A DNA stretch of 64,000 nucleotides from assembly GCF_008727865.1 (NCBI RefSeq), contig NZ_VTWU01000005.1, positions 248,001 through 312,000 on the forward strand, written 5' to 3'. The notes below the pieces were generated by a model. The model was not told where the DNA came from. It saw only the letters and a list, made by a program, of their open reading frames with translations, and made no database searches. Both the position numbers and the translations under genes were made by a program. Position 1 is the first letter of the stretch, and each line of letters starts with the position of its first letter. Below, piece after piece: positions 1 through 8,512 of this stretch. This DNA comes from Hymenobacter busanensis (GTDB lineage Bacteria; Bacteroidota; Bacteroidia; Cytophagales; Hymenobacteraceae).

Positions 1-2
1 AG

Positions 3-395
3 CCTGTAGAAGGCGTTTCCATTGCCGTAGTGCCCGACGATGCCGCAGCGGTTGAGGTTGGCAAGGCCGGTTGGCTGGTCTACCTCATTAACTACAACGA
101 CTTTGCCCTCGACAATGTCATCGTCAGCTCCAACGGTTACGGGGTTGACGCCGACGGCCATACCGTGCGTACTTCCACGCTGCGCCATCATTTCCCGGAG
201 GTAGAAGCGCAGTCAGCAGTGCCCATCGAGCCCATCGACCCCGCGTTGTTTCACCTCAACAACCAGTATTGGTTGAGTTACTACCGCAACGCCCAAATCT
301 TCGACAAGAAGTTTGTGTTCGTGCCCGATTCCATCGTGCCCGACAACTTAATTCCGATTGCGCTGCTCAGGCGTGAAGGTGTATTGCACAGCTAG
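3..395 (+). CDS. Unrecognised protein, 5' end outside window
   Basis: The reading frame is open to the left edge of the window, so the true start probably lies upstream; a GTG at 30 is the first possible start inside the window. About 130 residues are visible, ending at a TAG at 393-395. The product has no signal peptide or membrane segment in the visible part and looks like a small soluble beta-rich protein, with motifs such as VYLINYNDFALDNVIVSS near its start and NNQYWLSYY and KKFVFVPDSIV near its end. I do not recognise a characterised family. It ends 52 nt before the WecA-like gene on the same strand, so the two may be cotranscribed. Confidence 0.7.
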   Translation, partial: PVEGVSIAVVPDDAAAVEVGKAGWLVYLINYNDFALDNVIVSSNGYGVDADGHTVRTSTLRHHFPEVEAQSAVPIEPIDPALFHLNNQYWLSYYRNAQIFDKKFVFVPDSIVPDNLIPIALLRREGVLHS

Positions 396-447
396 CGTGG
401 TCGGCTTCAGCCGTTGTTGCGTAACTTTACCCCCTCACCACCGACTT

Positions 448-1515
448 ATGGACGCAAACGGAGTGACGTTGGGCTTGGCATTTCTCTGGTCATTTTTGGT
501 GGCCTTGTTTGCGGTGCCCTCCGTTATATACATCGCCCACCTTAAAAACATGCTCGACCAGCCCAACAAGCGGACGGTGCATGCATTGTTGACGCCGCGC
601 TTGGGTGGGGTGGCTATTTTCGCCGGCTTCATGTCGGCCCTCACCATTTTTGCCAATCTCGGCAATGGTGTTCAAGCGCTGCTGGCGGGGTGTATCGTGC
701 TGTTTTTCGTGGGCCTGAAGGACGACTTGGTTTCTATTTCGGCTTCCAAAAAACTGGTCGGGCAATTATTGGCTACCGGCATCGTCATGTTCATGGCCGA
801 TGTACGGGTAACCAGTTTCCAAGGCATTTTTGGCATCCACGCACTGCCTGTCAGCTTTAGCTACGCTTTCACGTTTCTCGTCATCACCGGTATTACCAAT
901 GCTGTCAACCTGATTGACGGTCTCGATGGATTGGCTGGTTCAGTCGTCATCATCATCGTTGGCACCTTCGGCTTTTATTTCTACCGCTATGGTGGTCAGG
1001 ATTTTGGCAACTACGTGTTCGTGGCCGTTTGCGTAATCGGAGGTATTCTGGGATTCCTGCGCTACAATTTTCATAAGGCCACCATTTTCATGGGCGACAC
1101 CGGCTCCTTGGTTTGTGGCTTCATTGTTTCGGTCCTCACCGTACAGTTCATCGAAATGGGACTACGCACAGGTCAGCCATTTGGCTCGGCCAACCCAGCT
1201 GTAGCCGCCGGTATTCTGTTCGTGCCGCTGTTTGATACCCTGCGGGTATTTACGGTACGGGTCCTGAAAGGCACTTCGCCCTTTACACCCGACAAAAATC
1301 ACATTCACCACCGTATTCTGGCAATGGGCTTTCAGCAGATTAGCACCGTACTGTTGCTCGTTCTGCTCAACTTGGTGGTGATACTGTTCGTTATCAATTT
1401 TGCCACGCACGGCAATACCGTACTCATTGCTGTATTGCTGTCTTTCTCACTTGCTCTAAGTGTCTTCCTCGGTACCTACCGCAGCCGCAGCGCCGAGCAA
1501 CGAGTGGCTTCGTAG
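448..1515 (+). CDS. WecA/MraY-family glycosyl-phosphate transferase
   Basis: Predicted polytopic inner-membrane enzyme (355 residues) that transfers a sugar-1-phosphate, probably N-acetylglucosamine-1-phosphate, from a UDP-sugar to undecaprenyl phosphate, starting O-antigen, capsule or other envelope glycan synthesis. Visible family signatures are KRTVHALLTPRLGG (residues 41-54), the Asp pair in KDDLVS (92-93), NLIDGLDGL (154-162), FMGDTGS (214-220) and HIHHR (285-289). The His-rich last motif places it with WecA/TagO rather than MraY. ATG 448 is chosen over an in-frame upstream start at 358 because it begins just before the first membrane helix. A weak promoter-like TAACTTTA lies at 422-429. 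The actual sugar substrate cannot be read from sequence. Confidence 0.88.
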   Translation: MDANGVTLGLAFLWSFLVALFAVPSVIYIAHLKNMLDQPNKRTVHALLTPRLGGVAIFAGFMSALTIFANLGNGVQALLAGCIVLFFVGLKDDLVSISASKKLVGQLLATGIVMFMADVRVTSFQGIFGIHALPVSFSYAFTFLVITGITNAVNLIDGLDGLAGSVVIIIVGTFGFYFYRYGGQDFGNYVFVAVCVIGGILGFLRYNFHKATIFMGDTGSLVCGFIVSVLTVQFIEMGLRTGQPFGSANPAVAAGILFVPLFDTLRVFTVRVLKGTSPFTPDKNHIHHRILAMGFQQISTVLLLVLLNLVVILFVINFATHGNTVLIAVLLSFSLALSVFLGTYRSRSAEQRVAS

Positions 1516-1519
1516 CACA

Positions 1520-2683
1520 TTGGTACGTTGGCTATGGGCTGCGCTATGGCTCTTGGTCACCTGGGCTACCCCATCGCGTGCTGCCGAATACCGCCCTCTA
1601 CCTGTAGTTGCTCCCGTTGGCATCACCGCCGATTGGCTGATTTTTGACGCCAGCCGCAACTCCTTAATTCTTTACTTGCCCGGGTACCATGCCCCCGCGC
1701 AGGCCTATTATCAGTGGGTGAATCTTACGCCCTCGCAACCGCTGCGCGTCTCTTTTGCCGCGCAGAAAACCCTGAGCTTATTCCTCGACAATAGCTTAAT
1801 CTTTACAGCACCCCATTCAGGAAACTATACCATCGACTTGAGTCGGTACCTGCCACGCACGGCCAATGCCGGCCAGCACTTGCTGTGTGTGTGGCATCCC
1901 GATGTTTCGCCCAATTACACCTCATTCACCAATGAGCGGCTGCCGGTTGCCAAAGCTCCGGGTCCCAAAGTTGGGCGCAGCCCCGTGTGGCAGCCCCAGG
2001 CCAAGTCATTGGCCACGCAAGGCCAAAATGTGTTTCTCTGTTTCCTATTACTGGTCGGGCTCATGTACGGTGGTATTCGCACAGCCTATCAGCCCGGCTT
2101 TGCCCGCATATACGAACTGTGGAGTAGCGCCCCTGGCGAGCAAAACTTTCTGACGCGGCCCACCATTACGTGGCTGAACCTGCTCTTGGTACTGGTTTTT
2201 TCGCTGTCGTTTGCGCTACTGCTTGCCGCCATTCATACCAATGTGCAGAATGTCATCATTTTGCGGCGCCTGTTCGTCGTACCCGAGTCCGATTTACTGA
2301 TCCGGGTGCTCGTTTACACCCTGCTCGTGGGGGGCTTCGTACTGGTGCGCTTTCTATTCTTGCTGTTGATGGGTTACATCTTCGATCTGTCCCCACTGGT
2401 CTTAACTCAATACCGCGAGTTTATTCGCAGTCTGCTCTTCATGGGCCTGTTTCTGCCCGCCGTAATGCTCCTCTATCTGGTCCTGAATCAGTCGTGGCCC
2501 GAAGGAGTACTCTGGGTTTCCAACGGAGTGGTAACCATCATGTTGTTGGCAACCGTCGTGCGCGTGGCCTATACCATCCACCGTCGGGCGTCCCTCCTAA
2601 ATCTGCATTTGTTTTCGTACTTTTGCGCCACTGAAATCATACCCTTGACCATTTTGCTCAAGGTCTTGGTGTTTACCTATTGA
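1520..2683 (+). CDS. DUF4271 domain membrane protein
   Basis: Integral membrane protein of unknown function. The proposed TTG start at 1520 lies four bases after the stop of the upstream gene and begins directly with a signal peptide (hydrophobic stretch ending near PSRAAEY). A GTG at 1460 would give a 20-residue longer form overlapping the WecA-like gene and is less likely. The N-terminal half (about 170 residues) is predicted extracytoplasmic; the C-terminal half, from about residue 170, contains a run of hydrophobic helices typical of the DUF4271 family. In many Bacteroidota this family sits immediately upstream of hemD, as here. Role unknown; the neighbour suggests but does not prove a link to the envelope or heme. 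Confidence 0.75.
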   Translation: MVRWLWAALWLLVTWATPSRAAEYRPLPVVAPVGITADWLIFDASRNSLILYLPGYHAPAQAYYQWVNLTPSQPLRVSFAAQKTLSLFLDNSLIFTAPHSGNYTIDLSRYLPRTANAGQHLLCVWHPDVSPNYTSFTNERLPVAKAPGPKVGRSPVWQPQAKSLATQGQNVFLCFLLLVGLMYGGIRTAYQPGFARIYELWSSAPGEQNFLTRPTITWLNLLLVLVFSLSFALLLAAIHTNVQNVIILRRLFVVPESDLLIRVLVYTLLVGGFVLVRFLFLLLMGYIFDLSPLVLTQYREFIRSLLFMGLFLPAVMLLYLVLNQSWPEGVLWVSNGVVTIMLLATVVRVAYTIHRRASLLNLHLFSYFCATEIIPLTILLKVLVFTY

Positions 2684-2748
2684 TTTCCCGCGGCTCAAAC
2701 CGCACCAACCTTCTCCGTATAGCCCCAAATTTACTTTCTTCCTTTCTT

Positions 2749-3579
2749 ATGGCCGAGAGCACAGATAAGCCGGGAACGGGACGGCATGCCCAGCGAATTC
2801 GCAGCATTCTGGTTACCCAACCGAAACCGGCCAATGATGTATCTCCCTACTTTACCATTGCTGAGAAATACGGCATCAAGGTTGATTTCCGGGAGTTCAT
2901 TCAAGTAGATCCGGTTTCCTACAAGGATTTTCGCAAAGAGAAAGTCAATATTCAAGAGCACACGGCTGTCATCTTTACCAGCCGTAATGCTGTTGACCAT
3001 TTCTTCCGCATTTGTCAGGAGGCGAAGCTGGAAATGCCCGCCGAGATGAAGTATTTCTGCATTTCCGAGCAAACCGCCAATTACCTGCAGAAGTACATCG
3101 TGCTGCGCAAGCGCAAGTTGTTCATCGGCCAGCGCACCGCGGCCGATTTGTTCGATGTCATCAAAAAGCACAAGAGCGAGAAGTTTCTTTACCCCTGCTC
3201 CGATATCCGTAAGGATGACATTCCGGAGTTCATGCGGGCCAACGGCTTCAAGTTCTCCGAGGCGGTTATCTACCGAACCGTTGCCAGCGACCTGTCCGAT
3301 CTGTCGGACGTGAAGTACGACTGCCTCGCCTTTTTCAGCCCGTCCGGTATCAGCTCGCTGTTCATCAACTTCCCCGACTTCGTGCAGGATGGAACGCGCA
3401 TCGCCGCCTTTGGCCCTACCACTGCTAAGGCCGTTCGCGACGCTGGACTAGAACTGGATATCGAAGCACCTCAGCCAAACGCCCCTTCCATGACGGGCGC
3501 CATTGAAGCCTACATTCGCTATCATCACGGCGCGGAAATAGCCAAAGAACAGGCCCGAAATAACAAGCAAAAAGCGTAA
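2749..3579 (+). CDS. hemD: Uroporphyrinogen-III synthase (HemD)
   Basis: Predicted to cyclise hydroxymethylbilane to uroporphyrinogen III with inversion of ring D, the branch point for heme and siroheme in the cytosol. About 276 residues, slightly longer than the usual 240-260 because of a polar N-terminal leader (MAESTDKPGTGRHAQR). The two-domain alternating fold is suggested by ILVTQPKPAND at the start, the hinge region around IFTSRNAVDHFF, and the late motifs FFSPSGISSLF and AAFGPTTAKAVRDAG. ATG 2749 is chosen because the frame between 2680 and 2749 encodes a non-conserved tail after the DUF4271 stop. A strong terminator follows at 3602-3641, so it ends a transcription unit separate from porP. 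Confidence 0.85.
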   Translation: MAESTDKPGTGRHAQRIRSILVTQPKPANDVSPYFTIAEKYGIKVDFREFIQVDPVSYKDFRKEKVNIQEHTAVIFTSRNAVDHFFRICQEAKLEMPAEMKYFCISEQTANYLQKYIVLRKRKLFIGQRTAADLFDVIKKHKSEKFLYPCSDIRKDDIPEFMRANGFKFSEAVIYRTVASDLSDLSDVKYDCLAFFSPSGISSLFINFPDFVQDGTRIAAFGPTTAKAVRDAGLELDIEAPQPNAPSMTGAIEAYIRYHHGAEIAKEQARNNKQKA

Positions 3580-3601
3580 ATGCGCCTTAACTGGTTGATT
3601 G

Positions 3602-3641
3602 AAAAGGAGAAGCAAATAATTTTGCTTCTCCTTTTGTTTTT
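3602..3641 (+). terminator. Rho-independent terminator after hemD
   Basis: Perfect 15-bp stem (AAAAGGAGAAGCAAA at 3602-3616 with its complement at 3621-3635), 4-nt loop TAAT, followed by GTTTTT. It separates hemD from the T9SS operon. Confidence 0.9.
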
Positions 3642-3649
3642 AGGACCGG

Positions 3650-3680
3650 TTTGTTGCAGGAGTAAAAATCTCTACATTTG
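3650..3680 (+). promoter_or_regulatory. Bacteroidota-type promoter of porP
   Basis: TTTG at 3650-3653, 19-nt spacer, TACATTTG at 3673-3680. This matches the Bacteroidota sigma-ABfr consensus TTTG-N19-TAnnTTTG closely. It lies just after the hemD terminator and 54 nt before the porP ATG, so it probably drives the whole porP-gldKLMN cluster or at least porP. Confidence 0.75.
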
Positions 3681-3733
3681 AAAACACTTACGCTGACCAC
3701 CCCATCGTAACGTTCCAAACCACCCGCTTTCAT

Positions 3734-4714
3734 ATGAAGGGAACTCTACTTGCCACCCTGTTGCTAACGGCCGCGGCTTCTACCGCTTTGGCTCAGCAAC
3801 AACCCCAGTTCAGCCATTACGGATTTAATGGCATGTACCTGAACCCGGCATATGCCGGCATCAAAGGCCAAGGCGACATCACCGCCATTGTGCGCAACCA
3901 GTACTTCAACTACAAGGGGTCGGTTGATTCCGGTGGTGATGAAAAAGTAGGCGTACTGACCGCCAACTTGCCCATTGCTGCAATTGGTGGCGGCGTAGGC
4001 CTCACCATTTACCACGATGTTATTGCCGAGCAAGGCATTACCAGCGGAGCTCTTTCCTACTCCAAGCACCTCAAAGTAGGCGACGAAGGCCGTTTGGGAT
4101 TGGGCGTGCAGGGTATTTTCCACAACATCAACCACGGCGACTACCGTGCCGTCGATCCGAACGACCCCAACGTTCCGCTGAACAGCTCCGACCGTAAATT
4201 CGATGCTGGCGTGGGCGTGTGGTACGAGTCGCCAACGTGGTACGCTGGCTTGAGCGTCAACAACCTGCTTCGTTCGAAATTTAAATTCCAAAGCGAAGGC
4301 GGCGGCAAAACAGCTCAAATGACGGCCGCTAACCACGGCTACCTCACCGTCGGCTACAATTTTGACCTCGCCGATGCCGTTGTTCTGACCCCGACAGCCA
4401 TTGCCAAAATTGTTATTCCCGGCAAATCGGGTTTTGCCATCGATAACAACTCGTTTGAAGTTGGTGCCCGCGCTACCGTCAACGACAAATTCTGGGGTGG
4501 CCTCGGTTACCGCTACCAAGAGTCCTTCACCGGTATGGCCGGTGTCGCCTTTGCTAAGGATAATGCACTCCGCCTCGGCTATGCATTCGACTTTATTGCA
4601 TTCAACCAAGATGCCCGTGCATTAAGCTCGCACGAGATTATGCTGTCGTACCGTTTGCCCAAGCCTGGGTTGGCTGTACGTCCTGCAATTCGCACGCCGC
4701 GCTACAGTTTCTAA
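3734..4714 (+). CDS. porP: PorP/SprF-family T9SS outer-membrane protein
   Basis: Predicted 326-residue outer-membrane beta-barrel of the PorP/SprF family. It starts with a signal peptide cleaved after STALA (about residue 20), followed by the family hallmark PQFSHYGFNGMYLNPAYAG, in which the NPAYAG motif is typical. In Porphyromonas gingivalis porP is followed by porKLMN; the same order is seen here. PorP-type proteins are needed for T9SS function, and family members anchor secreted substrates or the PorKN ring. The C-terminal region ends in repeated amphipathic strands and YSF, as expected for a barrel. The gene has its own promoter and a 232-nt gap to gldK. Assignment to PorP rather than to another SprF paralogue rests on gene order. 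Confidence 0.88.
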   Translation: MKGTLLATLLLTAAASTALAQQQPQFSHYGFNGMYLNPAYAGIKGQGDITAIVRNQYFNYKGSVDSGGDEKVGVLTANLPIAAIGGGVGLTIYHDVIAEQGITSGALSYSKHLKVGDEGRLGLGVQGIFHNINHGDYRAVDPNDPNVPLNSSDRKFDAGVGVWYESPTWYAGLSVNNLLRSKFKFQSEGGGKTAQMTAANHGYLTVGYNFDLADAVVLTPTAIAKIVIPGKSGFAIDNNSFEVGARATVNDKFWGGLGYRYQESFTGMAGVAFAKDNALRLGYAFDFIAFNQDARALSSHEIMLSYRLPKPGLAVRPAIRTPRYSF

Positions 4715-4946
4715 CGCCCACAGCGACTGTATTTATTAATGCCCAATTCGCGGGTGGCTGCCTTTTTTGGCCTTGTAAAATAACCTAACCCCCTCGGTCG
4801 TTTATCCGGCGGTCTAACCGCTTCGTAGACAAACCGATGGGGTTGGGCGAAAGGCTTGCGTATGAAAGCCTTTGTCGCTAAATTTGCCAGCCGCAAAAAT
4901 TGGAATCTTTGGGTACCGCCTCCTGTACAGTCACTATCACCCTCAC
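4715..4946 (+). promoter_or_regulatory. porP-gldK intergenic region with candidate gldK promoter
   Basis: A 232-nt gap within the T9SS cluster. It contains an imperfect inverted repeat around 4788-4856 (AACCCCCTCGGT against ACCGATGGGGTT) that may attenuate read-through from porP. A candidate promoter follows: TTTG at 4883-4886, 17-nt spacer, AATCTTTG at 4904-4911, a one-base departure from TAnnTTTG, 36 nt upstream of the gldK ATG. This suggests that gldKLMN can be transcribed separately from porP. Confidence 0.45.
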
Positions 4947-5963
4947 ATGAACAAGTTTTTCGCTTTGCCCATCATTGCCTGTGTGGCGTTAATGTTGGGC
5001 GGCTGCAGCTTCGGCAAAGGTCCCCAAGGCGACTTGGTGGGCGCTGAAGATCGGCCCGAGTTTAACCCGCAGGAGGTGCCGTTTGGCATGGTTCCCTGCC
5101 CCGGTGGCACGTTCCACATGGGCCAAACCGACGAGGACATTGCCGCCTCAATGGTGAACATGAACAAGCAGGTGACCATCGCCGGCTTCTACATGGACGA
5201 GACGGAAATCACCAACAACGAGTACCGTCAGTTCATGAATGCTATTCTGCAAGACTCGGTCGATGTGCTGGGCCAGGAATACATCATGACGGAACTGTAC
5301 CCCGATACCTCGGTGTGGGTACGTGACTTCACCTACCACATGGGTGACCCGTTGATGGAATACTACTACTCGCACCCCGCGTTTGACGACTACCCTGTAG
5401 TCGGCGTTGACTGGTTTGCGGCTAAGTATTTTTGCAACTGGCGCACCAAAAACAAGAATGCTGCTGCTGCCGAAGCTGGTGTAGCTGGTGTTCCTGGTTT
5501 CCGTTTGCCCTCGGAGGCTGAATGGGAATACGCCGCTCGTGGTGGCCGTGAACTGGCTACGTTCCCCTGGGGTGGTCCTTACTTGCGCAACTCGAAAGGC
5601 TGCATGCTGGCGAACTTCAAGCCTGGCCGCGGCGATTATGCGTCCGACGGCTACGCTTACACCTCACCGGTAGGTGCCTACTTCCCCAATGACTTTGGTT
5701 TGTACGATATGTCGGGCAACGTAGCCGAATGGTGCGACGATGCTTACATGGAGTCGACCATGCCGGTTGTGTGGGACATGAACCCCACCAACCCCGATGA
5801 CAACGAACCCCGCAAAGTAGTGCGTGGCGGCTCGTGGAAAGACATTGCATACTTCCTCGAAACCGGCACCCGCAACTTCGAATACCAAGATTCGGCGCGT
5901 TCCTACATCGGCTTCCGTTGCACCATGATCCAGATTGGCATGGGCACGAACAACGCTCTGTAA
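4947..5963 (+). CDS. gldK: GldK, T9SS ring lipoprotein
   Basis: Outer-membrane lipoprotein (338 residues) that with GldN forms the large periplasmic ring of the T9SS (PorK in P. gingivalis). The lipobox MLGGC puts the lipidated Cys at residue 20 when ATG 4947 is used; an in-frame start at 4872 would bury the signal peptide, so it is rejected. The rest is an FGE-sulfatase (formylglycine-generating-enzyme-like) domain, with PCPGGTFHMGQTDED, GFYMDETEITNNEYRQF, FRLPSEAEWEYAARGG, YDMSGNVAEWCDDAY and VRGGSWKD as recognisable family blocks. GldK is a structural rather than enzymatic member of that fold. The gldL start follows 49 nt later. Confidence 0.95.
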   Translation: MNKFFALPIIACVALMLGGCSFGKGPQGDLVGAEDRPEFNPQEVPFGMVPCPGGTFHMGQTDEDIAASMVNMNKQVTIAGFYMDETEITNNEYRQFMNAILQDSVDVLGQEYIMTELYPDTSVWVRDFTYHMGDPLMEYYYSHPAFDDYPVVGVDWFAAKYFCNWRTKNKNAAAAEAGVAGVPGFRLPSEAEWEYAARGGRELATFPWGGPYLRNSKGCMLANFKPGRGDYASDGYAYTSPVGAYFPNDFGLYDMSGNVAEWCDDAYMESTMPVVWDMNPTNPDDNEPRKVVRGGSWKDIAYFLETGTRNFEYQDSARSYIGFRCTMIQIGMGTNNAL

Positions 5964-6012
5964 CCACCCATTTGCTTTCAAGACACCCACCTCTTTCACT
6001 ACTGAACTAACA

Positions 6013-6816
6013 ATGGCACAAAAAGGGAGCTTCCTGTATGATGTGTTGATGCCGAAAGTCTACGGCATCGGCGCCGCAGTCGTAATCGTCGGCGCTTTGT
6101 TTAAAATCCAACACTGGGAAGGTGCCAGCCAAATGCTGATCGTTGGTCTCGGCACCGAGGCTTTGATCTTCTTCCTGAGCGCCTTCCAGCCTACCGCTAA
6201 AGACCCGGATTGGTCGTTGGTATACCCGCAACTGTCGGAAGGATACGATCCTTCGACGGGTGACAACTCGCTGCAAGCGGACAACTCGGGCAAAGGCCTG
6301 ACCCGCAAGCTGGACGATATGCTGAAGGATGCCAACGTTACGCCTGACGCTATCAAGTCGCTGGGCGAAGGCCTGAACCGCTTGAGCTCGACCACGGCGC
6401 AGCTGACTACGCTGGGCGATGCTACCAACGCTACCGACGAATACACCCAGAAAGTACGTTCGGCTGCCAACTCGCTGGAGCGTATTAACGATGCGTACTC
6501 CAACACGGTAGAAGCTATTTCGGCTATGTCGAATGCTACGTCGGATGCTAAAGAATACCACCTGCAGGTGCAGAACGTGACCAAGAACCTGGGCGCGCTG
6601 AATGCAGTGTACGAAATGGAGCTGCAGGATGCCAACACGCACCTGAAGTCCATGAACAAGTTCTACGGCACGCTGAGCCAAGCCATGGAAAACCTGGTAA
6701 GCGCCGGCAAAGACACCGAGCAGTTCAAAGACGAAGTAGCCAAGCTGACGGTGAACCTGAACTCGCTGAACCGCGTGTACGGCAACATGCTGAACGCCAT
6801 GCGTGCGACCAACTAA
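6013..6816 (+). CDS. gldL: GldL, T9SS motor membrane subunit
   Basis: Inner-membrane motor subunit (267 residues) that with GldM converts the proton gradient into rotation powering T9SS secretion and gliding. ATG 6013 is chosen because it begins with the conserved N-terminus MAQKGSFLYDVLMPKVYG. Two transmembrane helices occupy about residues 16-32 and 40-58. The second carries Glu49 (GLGTEALIFFLS), the residue known to be essential in Flavobacterium johnsoniae GldL, at the same number. Lys31 and His34 (FKIQHWEG) match other conserved polar positions between the helices. The remaining 200 residues form a long cytoplasmic helical region with coiled-coil character. It lies between gldK and gldM in an operon. 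Confidence 0.95.
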   Translation: MAQKGSFLYDVLMPKVYGIGAAVVIVGALFKIQHWEGASQMLIVGLGTEALIFFLSAFQPTAKDPDWSLVYPQLSEGYDPSTGDNSLQADNSGKGLTRKLDDMLKDANVTPDAIKSLGEGLNRLSSTTAQLTTLGDATNATDEYTQKVRSAANSLERINDAYSNTVEAISAMSNATSDAKEYHLQVQNVTKNLGALNAVYEMELQDANTHLKSMNKFYGTLSQAMENLVSAGKDTEQFKDEVAKLTVNLNSLNRVYGNMLNAMRATN

Positions 6817-6879
6817 TTGTTGGTTCACGACGCGCATCAGTCCTTAATCCACCCACACGCTTTATAGGAAAACACAACA

Positions 6880-8466
6880 ATGGCGGGAGGCAAAGAAACA
6901 CCGCGGCAAAAGATGATCGGCATGATGTACTTGGTACTGACTGCCCTTCTCGCGCTGCAAGTAAACTCCGCGATTCTGCTCAAATTCAAGTTTCTCGACG
7001 ACAGCCTGACCAACGTTAACGGCAAAGTTGCCAAGGCGAACGAAGGTGCTGTGAAGGGCATCCAGGCTCAAGTAGAGAAAAACCGCAACCAAGCCAAAGA
7101 CTTGGTGGTGCTGAAACAGAGCCAGGAGATTCGCGAAAAGACCAAAGAAATGGTCGCCTATCTGCAGGACGTTCGTGACAAGTTGCTGAAGAACACGGAG
7201 AACGTGAAAGGCAGCGAGTACAAGAACATGAGCGCCGAAGATAAGGTGGCAGAGACCATGCTCGGTGGCAAGCGCAACGGCTTGGCTTACCCGATGAAGG
7301 ACAAGCTGAACGGCTACTCCGACTACATCAAGCAATTTGCTCCCGGTGTAGCTCCGTTGGCACTCGATGCCAAGGATGATCCTACAGCTAGCCTCGACAA
7401 AGAGCAGAAGAACAAGAATTTCGCTGAACTGAACTTTGAGAATACCCCGCTGGTAGCGGCTCTGGCTGTTCTGTCGCAGAAAGAAACCGAGGTATTGAAG
7501 TACGAAGCGGATGCTCTGAGCGAACTGTCGAAGAAAGTAGGCGCCGAAACCATCGTATTCGACAAAATTGGTGCTTTTGCCAGTGCTGAGTCGAACACGG
7601 TAGCTGCTGGTACCAAGTACAAAGCCCAACTGTTCCTCACGGCTTCGGCTTCGGGCCTGCGCCCGACGATGACTTTGAACGGCAGCCCCCTGCAAGTGGA
7701 TGCTGACGGGCGTGGCAAGATTGAATTTACGGCTACGCCGGGTTCGTTTGATGCCGCTGGCAACGCCAAGAAAACGTGGACCGGTACGGTTCGCATCCGC
7801 AATAACGGTCGCGATACGACGTTTAAGGTAACCGTACCCTACGTTGTTTCGAAACCCGTTATGCAAATCCAGTCGGCCTCGGTTCAGGCGCTGTACTTCA
7901 AGTGCGGCAACAAGCTGAACGTACAGGTTCCGGCCTTGGGTGCGCAGTACAAGCCTGGCTTCTCGGCCTCGGGTGCCCAGGTTATTCAGGGCAGCTCGGT
8001 TGGCGAAGTAACGCTAGTGCCGAATTCCCGCGAAGTAACCCTGAACGTAAGCAGCGGCGGCAACGCCATTGGTTCGCAAACCTTCCAGGTTCGCCCGATT
8101 CCGAAGCCGGATATCAAATGCGTAGTAGGCGGCCGCGAGGCTAACGAAAAGCAGGGTACCCCGATTACGGCTGTGCGTAACTTGAGCCTGAAGGCTGTAG
8201 CCGACCAAGGTTTCGCCACCTTCCTGCCCGATGATGCCCGCTACCGCGTAACCCGCTACGAAGTAACCCTCGTGCGTGGCAAACGTCCGGTGTCTGGCTT
8301 CCCCCGCACCATCGATGGTCCGGATGCTAACCTGAGCGACGTGGTGAATACCGCCCGCGAAGGTGACCGTCTCTACATCGAAGTGAAGGAGGTTCGCCGA
8401 CTCAATTTCCGCGGCGAGCAAGAAGAAGTGCGCATGTCGAAAGTGTTCAACGTGCCGCTGATCTAA
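6880..8466 (+). CDS. gldM: GldM, T9SS motor stator-like protein
   Basis: Inner-membrane anchored protein (528 residues, usual family length) whose single N-terminal transmembrane helix (about residues 12-34, within KMIGMMYLVLTALLALQVN) sits in the GldL pentamer and whose long periplasmic part (four stacked domains D1-D4 in known structures) reaches the GldK/GldN ring. The start MAGGKETPRQKMIGMMYLV is the typical family N-terminus. A helical D1 region (about 40-220) is followed by beta-rich domains. The gap to gldL is 63 nt and to gldN 46 nt, consistent with one operon. Confidence 0.95.
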   Translation: MAGGKETPRQKMIGMMYLVLTALLALQVNSAILLKFKFLDDSLTNVNGKVAKANEGAVKGIQAQVEKNRNQAKDLVVLKQSQEIREKTKEMVAYLQDVRDKLLKNTENVKGSEYKNMSAEDKVAETMLGGKRNGLAYPMKDKLNGYSDYIKQFAPGVAPLALDAKDDPTASLDKEQKNKNFAELNFENTPLVAALAVLSQKETEVLKYEADALSELSKKVGAETIVFDKIGAFASAESNTVAAGTKYKAQLFLTASASGLRPTMTLNGSPLQVDADGRGKIEFTATPGSFDAAGNAKKTWTGTVRIRNNGRDTTFKVTVPYVVSKPVMQIQSASVQALYFKCGNKLNVQVPALGAQYKPGFSASGAQVIQGSSVGEVTLVPNSREVTLNVSSGGNAIGSQTFQVRPIPKPDIKCVVGGREANEKQGTPITAVRNLSLKAVADQGFATFLPDDARYRVTRYEVTLVRGKRPVSGFPRTIDGPDANLSDVVNTAREGDRLYIEVKEVRRLNFRGEQEEVRMSKVFNVPLI

Positions 8467-8512
8467 GCCTTTGCAACTGAACTAACTGCCCGCTCTTTTC
8501 GCTTTACCTCAC

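Noticed and set aside
4715-4946. Short open frames between porP and gldK
   Set aside because: They have no recognisable sequence and overlap the probable promoter and inverted repeat.
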